From assembly GCA_016296435.1 (NCBI GenBank), contig JAEDJI010000035.1:1-8167 (forward strand): a stretch of DNA of 8,167 bases, written 5' to 3'. The notes beneath the pieces were generated by a model, which was not told the DNA's origin, ran no database searches, and worked only from the letters and a program-made list of their open reading frames with translations. The translations under genes and the position numbers were made by a program. Of this stretch, positions 1-6,010 are shown piece after piece. Positions within the stretch are counted from its first letter, which is position 1, and the number at the start of each line of letters is the position of its first letter. Origin of the DNA: Bacilli bacterium (GTDB lineage Bacteria > Bacillota_I > Bacilli_A > RF39 > UBA660).

Positions 1-6
1 TCACCG

Positions 7-2502
7 CTACTTACCACAGCATTGTTTATATTTTTTCCCTGAGCCACATGGACATAATTGATTTCTACCTACTTTATTAACTCTCTTAGTATGACCTTTT
101 TGAGTATCATCAGTTATATTAGTAGTCTTATTCTTTATTGTTTCTTTTCTTTCAATATTTTGTCTAACTTCTGCTCTTAAAAGATACAAAGTAATAAATT
201 TATCAATATTAGAAAGCATTTCATCAAATAACTCAAACCCTTCCTCAGTATAAGCTCTAAGAGGATTATCTTGAGCATATTGTCTTAAGAATATACCTTC
301 CTTTAAATGAGACATAGTATTAATTTGTTCCATCCAATATTTATCTATAACATTTAAACTAATAACCTTTTCAAACTCATTAGCAATTTCAGACGGAATA
401 TCTTTAATTTTATCTTCATACTCCTTAACAACAACATCATAAATAGTTTTAATAACTCCATCAGCATCAGTCAAATCAAGAGATTGTTTATTAATACCAG
501 TTCTAAGTAAATTAGAATTAACATATTCCAATATTTCATCCAAATCGCTATCATTTAACTTATCATTTTGATCTAAATGTGCTTCAACAACATCGGCAAT
601 ATGATTATACATAGACTTAAGAACTTCATCATGAATACTTTCATTATCCAAAATTTCATTTCTCTTATTGTAAATCATTTCTCTTTGTTTATTCATAACA
701 TCATCATATTGTAAAACACTTTTTCTCATGTCAAAGTTATTACCCTCTACTCTTTTTTGAGCAGACTTAACTGAATTAGAAAAAACTTTACTTCTTATAG
801 CAAGACCATCGTCTACACCCATACTTTCTAATATGTTTTTAATCTTTTCAGAACCAAATCTAGTCATCAAATCATCATCCATAGCTATATAAAATTGTGA
901 ATACCCAGGATCCCCTTGTCTACCAGAACGTCCACGCAATTGATTATCTATACGACGAGATTCATGCCTTTCAGTACCAATTACACAAAGACCACCAAGT
1001 TCTTTTACACCCTCACCAAGTTTAATATCAGTACCACGTCCTGCCATATTAGTAGCTATAGTAACAGAACCTTTTTCACCAGCCTTAGCAATAATTTCAG
1101 CTTCACGAGCATGATTCTTAGCATTTAAAACTTCATGTGGAATATGCCTTTTCTTAAGCAAATCACTAATTTCTTCACTAACTTCAATAGCAATAGTACC
1201 CACTAAAACAGGTTGACCAGTCTTATGTCTTTTTTCAATCTCATCCACTATTGCCTTAAGCTTAGACTTCTTACTAGCAAAGATTAAATCAGCCATATCT
1301 TCTCTTATAACCTTTTTATTAGTAGGAACACTTATAACATACATATTATAAATATTTCTAAACTCTTCTTCCTCTGTCTTAGCAGTACCAGTCATTCCAG
1401 AAAGTTTCTTATACATTCTAAACAAATTTTGGAAAGTAATAGTAGCAAGAGTCTTAGTTTCTTGTTCTATTTCAACACCTTCCTTAGCTTCAATAGCTTG
1501 ATGAAGCCCATCGCTAAATGCTCTACCAGGCATTAAACGACCAGTAAACTGATCAACAATTATAATCTTACCATCTTGTACTACATAATCAAAATCCTTT
1601 TTCATTGAATAATTAGCATGAAGTGCTTGATTAATAAAATGTACTAAAGTAGCATTATCCAAATCATATAAATTCTTAAGATTAAAATATTCTTCTGCTT
1701 CCTTTACCCCGTCATCAGTAAGACTAACTCTTTTTAATTTTGCATCATATGTATATGATTTATCCTTCTTTAAACGCTTAACAAACTTATCAGCTTCCAA
1801 ATAAAGATTCTTACTTTCAAGAAATCCCCCCGATATAATAAGAGGAGTCCTAGCTTCATCAATTAAAACAGAATCCACTTCATCAATTATTGCAAAATTA
1901 AGCCCTCTTTGAAGCACTCTGTCTTCCTTTCTAATAGCCATATTATCCCTTAAATAATCAAATCCAATTTCATTATTTGTAGAATATAAAATATCACAAT
2001 CATATTGAGCCCTTTTTTCAGCAGGACTTAAATCTCTTAAGTTAAGACCAACTGTAATACCTAAGAAATTATGAATTTGCCCCATCCATTCTGCATCACG
2101 AGTAGCAAGATACTCATTAACAGTAATAATATGAACACCTCCACCACCTAAAGCATTAAGATAAGCAGGAAGCACTGAAGTAAGAGTTTTTCCCTCCCCA
2201 GTTTTCATCTCAGCAATATTACCATAATGAAGTGCAAGTCCACCAATCAATTGAACATGATAAGGTTTTTCACCAATTACTCTAAAACATGCTTCTCTAG
2301 CAGTAGCAAAAGCTTCAACTTTAATATCCTCTAAAGTTTCTCCTTCATTAAGTCTTTTCTTAAACTCTACAGTTTTATTTTTTAATTCTTCATCACTTAA
2401 TTTTTGATATTCTTCATCAAGTGCTTCTATTTGATTTGCAATCTTTTCAAATCTTCTTAGTTCTTTATATTCATGATCTACCATCTTTTTTAAAATCGCC
2501 AT
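7..2502 (-). CDS. secA: Preprotein translocase ATPase SecA
   Basis: SecA is the cytosolic/membrane-peripheral motor that pushes unfolded preproteins through the SecYEG channel using ATP. At 831 residues it is close to the length of Bacillus SecA (about 840). Visible landmarks, in order, are: Walker A (MKTGEGKT, residues 99-106); Walker B/DEAD-like DEVD (207-210) followed by IDEARTPLIISG; the preprotein cross-linking region (about 225-365); SGMTGTAKTE (368-377); the second nucleotide-binding fold with TNMAGRGTDIKL (484-495) and the arginine-rich ERHESRRIDNQLRGRSGRQG (511-530); helical scaffold/wing domains (about 560-775); a variable polar linker (about 780-810); and a C-terminal zinc-binding tail with Cys817, Cys819, Cys828 and Cys829 (CxCx8CC), which in other bacteria contacts SecB or phospholipid/ribosome. 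The start is fixed by a strong Shine-Dalgarno GGAGGG six bases upstream. The stop is TAG. All motifs are intact, so I see no sign of an accessory SecA2. Confidence 0.98.
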   Translation of the reverse strand: MAILKKMVDHEYKELRRFEKIANQIEALDEEYQKLSDEELKNKTVEFKKRLNEGETLEDIKVEAFATAREACFRVIGEKPYHVQLIGGLALHYGNIAEMKTGEGKTLTSVLPAYLNALGGGGVHIITVNEYLATRDAEWMGQIHNFLGITVGLNLRDLSPAEKRAQYDCDILYSTNNEIGFDYLRDNMAIRKEDRVLQRGLNFAIIDEVDSVLIDEARTPLIISGGFLESKNLYLEADKFVKRLKKDKSYTYDAKLKRVSLTDDGVKEAEEYFNLKNLYDLDNATLVHFINQALHANYSMKKDFDYVVQDGKIIIVDQFTGRLMPGRAFSDGLHQAIEAKEGVEIEQETKTLATITFQNLFRMYKKLSGMTGTAKTEEEEFRNIYNMYVISVPTNKKVIREDMADLIFASKKSKLKAIVDEIEKRHKTGQPVLVGTIAIEVSEEISDLLKKRHIPHEVLNAKNHAREAEIIAKAGEKGSVTIATNMAGRGTDIKLGEGVKELGGLCVIGTERHESRRIDNQLRGRSGRQGDPGYSQFYIAMDDDLMTRFGSEKIKNILESMGVDDGLAIRSKVFSNSVKSAQKRVEGNNFDMRKSVLQYDDVMNKQREMIYNKRNEILDNESIHDEVLKSMYNHIADVVEAHLDQNDKLNDSDLDEILEYVNSNLLRTGINKQSLDLTDADGVIKTIYDVVVKEYEDKIKDIPSEIANEFEKVISLNVIDKYWMEQINTMSHLKEGIFLRQYAQDNPLRAYTEEGFELFDEMLSNIDKFITLYLLRAEVRQNIERKETIKNKTTNITDDTQKGHTKRVNKVGRNQLCPCGSGKKYKQCCGK

Positions 2503-2508
2503 GTTAAT

Positions 2509-2514
2509 CCCTCC
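2509..2514 (-). promoter_or_regulatory. Strong ribosome binding site of secA
   Basis: On the minus strand the sequence is GGAGGG, then ATTAAC, then ATG. This is the most purine-perfect Shine-Dalgarno among the minus-strand genes here, several of which use a weaker GGTGA core. It fixes the secA start at 2502 and suggests high translation. Confidence 0.85.
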
Positions 2515-2535
2515 AATAAATATTTTACAACAAAT

Positions 2536-2589
2536 AAAAAAAAAAAGAAAGCATTTGCCTAATTTTTAGTCATTTAAATGCTCTTTCTT
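2536..2589 (-). terminator. Intrinsic terminator after spoIIR, in front of secA
   Basis: Reading the minus strand, the 5' arm (2589-2576) is AAGAAAGAGCATTT and the 3' arm (2556-2545) is AAATGCTTTCTT. They pair over 12 base pairs with a two-base bulge. The apical part contains a second small pairing, CTAA-AAA-TTAG. The stem runs straight into eleven T residues (2546-2536). The arm/T-tract geometry is that of a rho-independent terminator for the rpoE-prfA-prmC-spoIIR transcript, starting 7 bases after the spoIIR stop. The T-tract ends only 33 bases before the secA start codon, so an attenuator role for secA is possible but not shown. Confidence 0.85.
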
Positions 2590-2595
2590 AAAATA

Positions 2596-3120
2596 TCAAA
2601 TATATTTATCAAACAATTCCTTTACAAAAAACTTATACTCTATATCAGAATTTTCTTCAACCTCAAGCGAACAAATCGGAGGAAACATTACACACCACCA
2701 ATTATCACCCATCCCACTTCCAAGTTTTATAACAAGAGATTCATAATTTCCACTTTCATACTTCACACCTTTATATTCTTTTTCAGGAAAATAATTACTA
2801 CCATAATTAATTGAGAATTTATCATTATATGAATTATCAATTAAATAAGAAGATATCATAGAGTTATATTTATTCAAATTACTCTTAATTATGAAACGAG
2901 ACTCATTCAAAGAAGAACTAACACTTAGATCTTCCTCAATAACAGGCTCAATAAGTTGTTTTACTTTAATTTTTATATATTGATCATCAAAACTATCACT
3001 ATTTGCAATAATTCTTATCCTAATTGAATCATCAGGAATAACATAATAATTAGAATCAAACTTATCAACATAAATAACAAGAAACAAAAAAGCTACAAAT
3101 ATAATAAAAAATCTCTTCAT
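2596..3120 (-). CDS. spoIIR: Stage II sporulation protein R (SpoIIR)
   Basis: SpoIIR is the intercellular signal made in the forespore and exported to the space between the two cells, where it triggers SpoIIGA to cleave pro-sigma-E in the mother cell. The 174-residue product has an N-terminal hydrophobic segment (about residues 3-18) that fits a signal anchor or signal peptide. It also carries the family signatures: IPDDSIRIRIIANSDSFDDQ (28-47), FPEKEYKGVKY (111-121) and LGSGMGDNWWCVMFPPIC (133-150). The protein is complete but short, lacking the long C-terminal extension found in some clostridial homologues. The start has a GGTGA Shine-Dalgarno at the proper distance (AGGTGA-5 nt-ATG). The gene lies 40 bases after prmC, and prfA-prmC-spoIIR clustering is a known Firmicute arrangement. 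It stops with TGA just before a terminator. I found no convincing sigma-F promoter in the gap. Confidence 0.95.
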   Translation of the reverse strand: MKRFFIIFVAFLFLVIYVDKFDSNYYVIPDDSIRIRIIANSDSFDDQYIKIKVKQLIEPVIEEDLSVSSSLNESRFIIKSNLNKYNSMISSYLIDNSYNDKFSINYGSNYFPEKEYKGVKYESGNYESLVIKLGSGMGDNWWCVMFPPICSLEVEENSDIEYKFFVKELFDKYI

Positions 3121-3160
3121 TCATATCACCTATAAACATAATGATACAAATTAAAAAGAT

Positions 3161-3973
3161 TTATTCATTTATTATAAAAATATATCTATTAAAACCATTC
3201 AAATCATTTTTTTTAATAATTTTAGCATTAGGAAAATAACCCAGAGCAATCTCCTCAATTAAATCATTCTGTTCTTCACCAGTTTCAAAACAAATAATAT
3301 TCCTATCATTAACAATCCTTTTTATATCACTAAAAATTCTACGATAAAATAAAAGTCCATCATCCCCACCATATAAAGCAAAATGAGGCTCATACTTAAG
3401 CACTTCAGGAGAAACTAATAAAGAATCATTTCTAATATATGGTGGATTACTTATAACAACATCAAACTTATCATCAATCGAAGAATATAAATCAGTATGA
3501 ACAAACTTTACCAAAGATTTATTATCATTACTCTTAGCAACCTTAAGAGCCTTACGAGATATATCGGTCGCAGTAACAAAATACTTATCACTAGACTCCG
3601 CTAAGGTAATAGCAATAACTCCACTACCAGTACCAATATCAAGTATTTTCACACTTGAAGAAAAATACTTATCAATAATCATCTTAGCATCATTAACTAA
3701 ATACTCAGTCTCAACTCTAGGAATCAAAGTATGTTTATTAACCCTAAACCATCTATTATAAAAATAAGCCTTATGCGAAATATACTGAATAGGAACACCT
3801 TTAACTAATCTTTTAACAATAAATAAATATTTAATATAATTATAAAACGATAAGTTATTATCTAAATGCAAAGAAACACCAACAGAAGATAAAGACAAAA
3901 CTTGCATTAAAGCAAGTTTCTTCTTTTCTGTATCAATTCCATCATTTCTTTTCAAAACATCATTAACTTTCAT
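3161..3973 (-). CDS. prmC: Peptide chain release factor N5-glutamine methyltransferase PrmC (HemK)
   Basis: PrmC transfers a methyl group from S-adenosylmethionine to the glutamine of the GGQ motif in release factors, which speeds peptide release. The 270-residue protein has a small helical N-terminal domain (about 1-70), the hinge motif IPRVETE (84-90, usually IPRPETE), the SAM-binding glycine loop LDIGTGSG (111-118), an acidic residue at the end of strand beta2 (ATDIS, 135-139), and the catalytic/glutamine-binding NPPY (176-179). It continues with the family block [13 protein letters not shown] (195-207). I chose the ATG at 3973, not the upstream in-frame ATG at 4003, because GAGGAAG lies upstream of 3973 while the longer form has no Shine-Dalgarno and lies deeper inside prfA. 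The gene overlaps the end of prfA by 11 bases, implying translational coupling of enzyme and substrate. The stop is TAA. Confidence 0.96.
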   Translation of the reverse strand: MKVNDVLKRNDGIDTEKKKLALMQVLSLSSVGVSLHLDNNLSFYNYIKYLFIVKRLVKGVPIQYISHKAYFYNRWFRVNKHTLIPRVETEYLVNDAKMIIDKYFSSSVKILDIGTGSGVIAITLAESSDKYFVTATDISRKALKVAKSNDNKSLVKFVHTDLYSSIDDKFDVVISNPPYIRNDSLLVSPEVLKYEPHFALYGGDDGLLFYRRIFSDIKRIVNDRNIICFETGEEQNDLIEEIALGYFPNAKIIKKNDLNGFNRYIFIINE

Positions 3974-5024
3974 CTTGAGCCAACTTCCTCTTTTGATCCT
4001 CATTAATTAAAGCCTCAATAACATCACCAAGATCACCTTCCATAATTCTATCAAGTTTATTAAGAGTAAGTCCTATTCTATGATCAGTAACCCTATTTTG
4101 AGGATAATTATAAGTTCTAATCTTTTCAGACCTATCCCCAGTTCCTATTTTACTTCTTCTTTCAACACCCTGTTCTTCCTCTTGTTTTCTAATTGTTTCC
4201 TCATAAATCTTAGCCTTTAATATTTGTAAAGCTTTTTCTTTATTTTGCAATTGACTCCTTTCATTTTGACAAGTAACAACAATACCAGTAGGCAAATGAG
4301 TCATTCTAACAGCACTATCAGTAGTATTAACACTTTGTCCACCAGCACCACCACTTCGATATACATCAACCTTTATATCAGATTCCTTAACCTCAATTTC
4401 TAAATTTTCTTGCTCAGGCATAACAACAACAGTAGCAGTACTAGTATGAACCCTCCCTTGAGATTCAGTAACAGGAATTCTTTGTACTCTGTGAGCACCA
4501 CTTTCATATTTAAGCTTCGAATAAGCACCATTGCCTTTAATCATAAACTCAATTTGTGAAAATCCACCATTCGTTCCATCCTCAGCATTTAAAACTTCAA
4601 CTTTATAGCCAAGAGAATCAGCATATTTTTGATACATACGGAAAAGATCACCAGCAAAAATATTCGCCTCATCTCCACCAGCAGCACCACGTATTTCCAT
4701 TATAACATTTTTACAATCATTCTCATCTTTTGGTAAAAGAAGTATTTCAAGTTTTTTCTCTAATTCTTCCTTTTCTTTACACAAAACTTCAAGCTCTTCT
4801 TTAGCCATATCCCTAAGTTCGTTATCCTTAAGCAATTCTTCATCATCATTAATACCCATAAGAACATCTTTATATCTACGATATATAACAACAATTTCCT
4901 CTAAATCACTATGTTCCTTAGATAACTTAGTAAGCATATCAATATCAGATATAACCTCAGGCTTAGTAAGTTCCAAATCAAGTTCTTCATACTTTTTCAA
5001 TATATTTTCTAATCTATCTATCAT
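3963..5024 (-). CDS. prfA: Peptide chain release factor 1 (RF1)
   Basis: RF1 recognises UAA and UAG in the ribosomal A site and triggers hydrolysis of peptidyl-tRNA. The 353-residue protein has the usual length. An N-terminal coiled-coil-like helical domain (about 1-100) precedes the core. The tripeptide codon-recognition motif is PVT (184-186, in [16 protein letters not shown]), which marks RF1 and not RF2 (SPF). The catalytic loop is [11 protein letters not shown] with GGQ at 228-230, Gln230 being the predicted PrmC methylation site. The late motif [15 protein letters not shown] (302-316) is also present. The start at 5024 is chosen because GGTGAT lies just upstream (5028-5033) and the protein then begins [15 protein letters not shown], the family's normal beginning; an in-frame extension to 5072 would run into rpoE. 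It lies 13 bases after the rpoE stop, so the two are probably co-transcribed. Confidence 0.98.
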   Translation of the reverse strand: MIDRLENILKKYEELDLELTKPEVISDIDMLTKLSKEHSDLEEIVVIYRRYKDVLMGINDDEELLKDNELRDMAKEELEVLCKEKEELEKKLEILLLPKDENDCKNVIMEIRGAAGGDEANIFAGDLFRMYQKYADSLGYKVEVLNAEDGTNGGFSQIEFMIKGNGAYSKLKYESGAHRVQRIPVTESQGRVHTSTATVVVMPEQENLEIEVKESDIKVDVYRSGGAGGQSVNTTDSAVRMTHLPTGIVVTCQNERSQLQNKEKALQILKAKIYEETIRKQEEEQGVERRSKIGTGDRSEKIRTYNYPQNRVTDHRIGLTLNKLDRIMEGDLGDVIEALINEDQKRKLAQDES

Positions 5025-5037
5025 AATATCACCACAA

Positions 5038-5475
5038 TTATTGTTCACTATCCAAATCTTCTTCATCCACAATTACAAGATTCTTGTAATCCTCAGTAAT
5101 ATCAGATATATCATCATCTTGTTCTTCATCAAATACATTTTCTTCTTCATAAGATTCATAATCATCATATAAATCATCAGGTTCTTCATCATCATAATCA
5201 TCTAAATCATCATCTAAAACAACATTAGACTTATGATTCTTTCTAAGATCCCACGTACCATCTTCTAATAAAATAAACCTTTTATCATTAGACATTGAAG
5301 TATAAAAATCTCCAATTTTATTTTCATAAGTTGAAGAAGACAATTCTAATAAATCAACTATTTTTTTAAATAAAACCGCAGTATTTAAATTACTTTCTTC
5401 ATTAAGTAACAAATTAGCAATATCATTATAAGACATAACCTCTAATTCTTCTTTGCTTAGTTTATTCACTTTCAT
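5038..5475 (-). CDS. rpoE: DNA-directed RNA polymerase delta subunit RpoE
   Basis: The delta subunit binds core RNA polymerase in Bacilli, displaces nucleic acid, and affects recycling and promoter selectivity. The 145-residue product has the classic two-part build. A folded N-terminal HARE-HTH domain (about 1-80, containing [14 protein letters not shown] and ending in the conserved [12 protein letters not shown]) is followed by a very acidic, disordered tail (88-145). Between Lys82 and Lys131 there is no Lys or Arg, and Asp/Glu dominate. The start at 5475 is preferred over an in-frame ATG at 5505 because AAAGGATG (5490-5483) lies seven bases upstream and the protein then begins [10 protein letters not shown], in line with homologues. 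A TATAAT box lies 34 bases upstream of the start. The gene heads the likely rpoE-prfA-prmC-spoIIR transcript. Confidence 0.93.
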   Translation of the reverse strand: MKVNKLSKEELEVMSYNDIANLLLNEESNLNTAVLFKKIVDLLELSSSTYENKIGDFYTSMSNDKRFILLEDGTWDLRKNHKSNVVLDDDLDDYDDEEPDDLYDDYESYEEENVFDEEQDDDISDITEDYKNLVIVDEEDLDSEQ

Positions 5476-5508
5476 ATTGATACATCCTTTCAAATTATTA
5501 TTCAAAAT

Positions 5509-5535
5509 ATTATATGTATTTAACCCTCATGTGCA
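5509..5535 (-). promoter_or_regulatory. Possible sigma-A promoter of rpoE
   Basis: The minus strand carries a perfect -10 box TATAAT (5514-5509). Transcription would begin near 5502 and give a leader of roughly 27 bases containing the rpoE Shine-Dalgarno. The best -35 match is TGCACA (5535-5530, four of six), but the spacer is only 15 bases, so the -35 is doubtful. In DNA this AT-rich a -10 alone is weak evidence. Confidence 0.4.
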
Positions 5536-5560
5536 TCCACTACATATTTATACATTAAAA

Positions 5561-5911
5561 TCAATCATTTTGCAAGCATTTTTCACAAGTTTTATACATA
5601 ATTAATAAATTATACAATTTTTCATCAATCAAATACTCAATTTCTATTTTATTATTATCACAAGAATAACTTTTCAACACTATATTGTTAATAAAAAATC
5701 CATCATAATCTTTTAAACTAACATTCATTTCACACTTTTCAAAATTAATAACTATTTTAGAAACAGTATTCTCTTTTATTAACATCTTTTTGTTAATATC
5801 ATAATCAATTCTTAAAAAATCCTTACAACAACTTATAATACCATCAGAAATTGTACCAACAGTACTTATTTTATAATCATTTACACATATATATACATTA
5901 ATTTTTTCCAT
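5561..5911 (-). CDS. Small beta-rich protein, probable DUF1934 (YwiB-like) family
   Basis: This 116-residue cytosolic protein has no signal peptide or membrane segment. It shows alternating hydrophobic strands throughout, for example KIVINFEKCEMNVSL (52-66), GFFINNIVLKSYS (71-83) and KIEIEYLIDEKLYNLLIMYK (88-107). That pattern and the closing I.Y.L...L-type strand pair resemble the lipocalin-like DUF1934/YwiB family, whose genes often lie near argS-rpoE in Bacilli; function is unknown. Here it sits immediately upstream of rpoE with no argS between. It has seven cysteines, including a C-terminal CEKC pair (109-112), which I do not recall as a family trait. The start is supported by AGAGG five bases upstream and a TATAAT box just ahead. 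The gene call is strong; the family call rests on fold pattern plus context and is moderate. Confidence 0.72.
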   Translation of the reverse strand: MEKINVYICVNDYKISTVGTISDGIISCCKDFLRIDYDINKKMLIKENTVSKIVINFEKCEMNVSLKDYDGFFINNIVLKSYSCDNNKIEIEYLIDEKLYNLLIMYKTCEKCLQND

Positions 5912-5923
5912 AAAAACCTCTTT

Positions 5924-5952
5924 TCGATAAGATTATAATATTTATTTATAAA
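5924..5952 (+). promoter_or_regulatory. Candidate promoter of the penicillin-binding protein gene
   Basis: On the plus strand TCGATA (5924-5929, four of six -35 positions) and TATAAA (5947-5952, five of six -10 positions) are separated by 17 bases. Transcription would begin near 5959, giving a leader of about 50 bases. It overlaps the opposing promoter face to face, so the two directions could compete. Other AT-rich -10-like words lie nearby, so the exact site is uncertain. Confidence 0.35.
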
Positions 5953-5960
5953 AAAGTACA
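5932..5960 (-). promoter_or_regulatory. Likely sigma-A promoter of the DUF1934-like gene
   Basis: On the minus strand a perfect -10 TATAAT (5937-5932) is preceded, after a 17-base spacer, by TGTACT (5960-5955), which matches only three of six -35 positions. Transcription would begin near 5925, leaving a short leader with AGAGG before the ATG at 5911. It may also drive rpoE and the genes after it, since no terminator is visible between 5561 and 5475. Confidence 0.5.
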
Positions 5961-5999
5961 TATTTTTCATATATTTTTTCAAACTAATAAAGAGAAAAT

Positions 6000-6005
6000 A
6001 GGTGA
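6000..6005 (+). promoter_or_regulatory. Ribosome binding site that decides the PBP start
   Basis: AGGTGA at 6000-6005 lies five bases before ATG 6011. The GTG at 6002, which would add three residues in frame, is inside this Shine-Dalgarno itself and has no site of its own, so ATG 6011 is the better start. Confidence 0.75.
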
Positions 6006-6010
6006 AAAAA

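Noticed and set aside
916..1128. Open plus-strand frame of 70 codons inside secA
   Set aside because: It is antisense to one of the most conserved parts of SecA (the arginine-rich motor region), has a Ser/Thr/Phe-rich shadow composition and no ribosome binding site.
2578..2814. Plus-strand frame of 78 codons opposite spoIIR
   Set aside because: It is antisense to the conserved SpoIIR C-terminal block (FPEKEYKGVKY and NWWC), begins inside the terminator, and has no Shine-Dalgarno.
3120..3130. GGTGATATGA before spoIIR as a sigma-F -10 element
   Set aside because: It matches most of the -10 pattern but is the spoIIR Shine-Dalgarno; transcription would begin at or after the start codon, and the nearest -35-like word (GTATC) is only 12 bases upstream.
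5520..5555. Eleven-codon minus-strand micro-frame MYKYVVDAHEG between the DUF1934-like gene and rpoE, as a possible leader peptide
   Set aside because: It has no ribosome binding site, ends upstream of the likely rpoE -10 box so would not be on that transcript, and no attenuator hairpin follows it.
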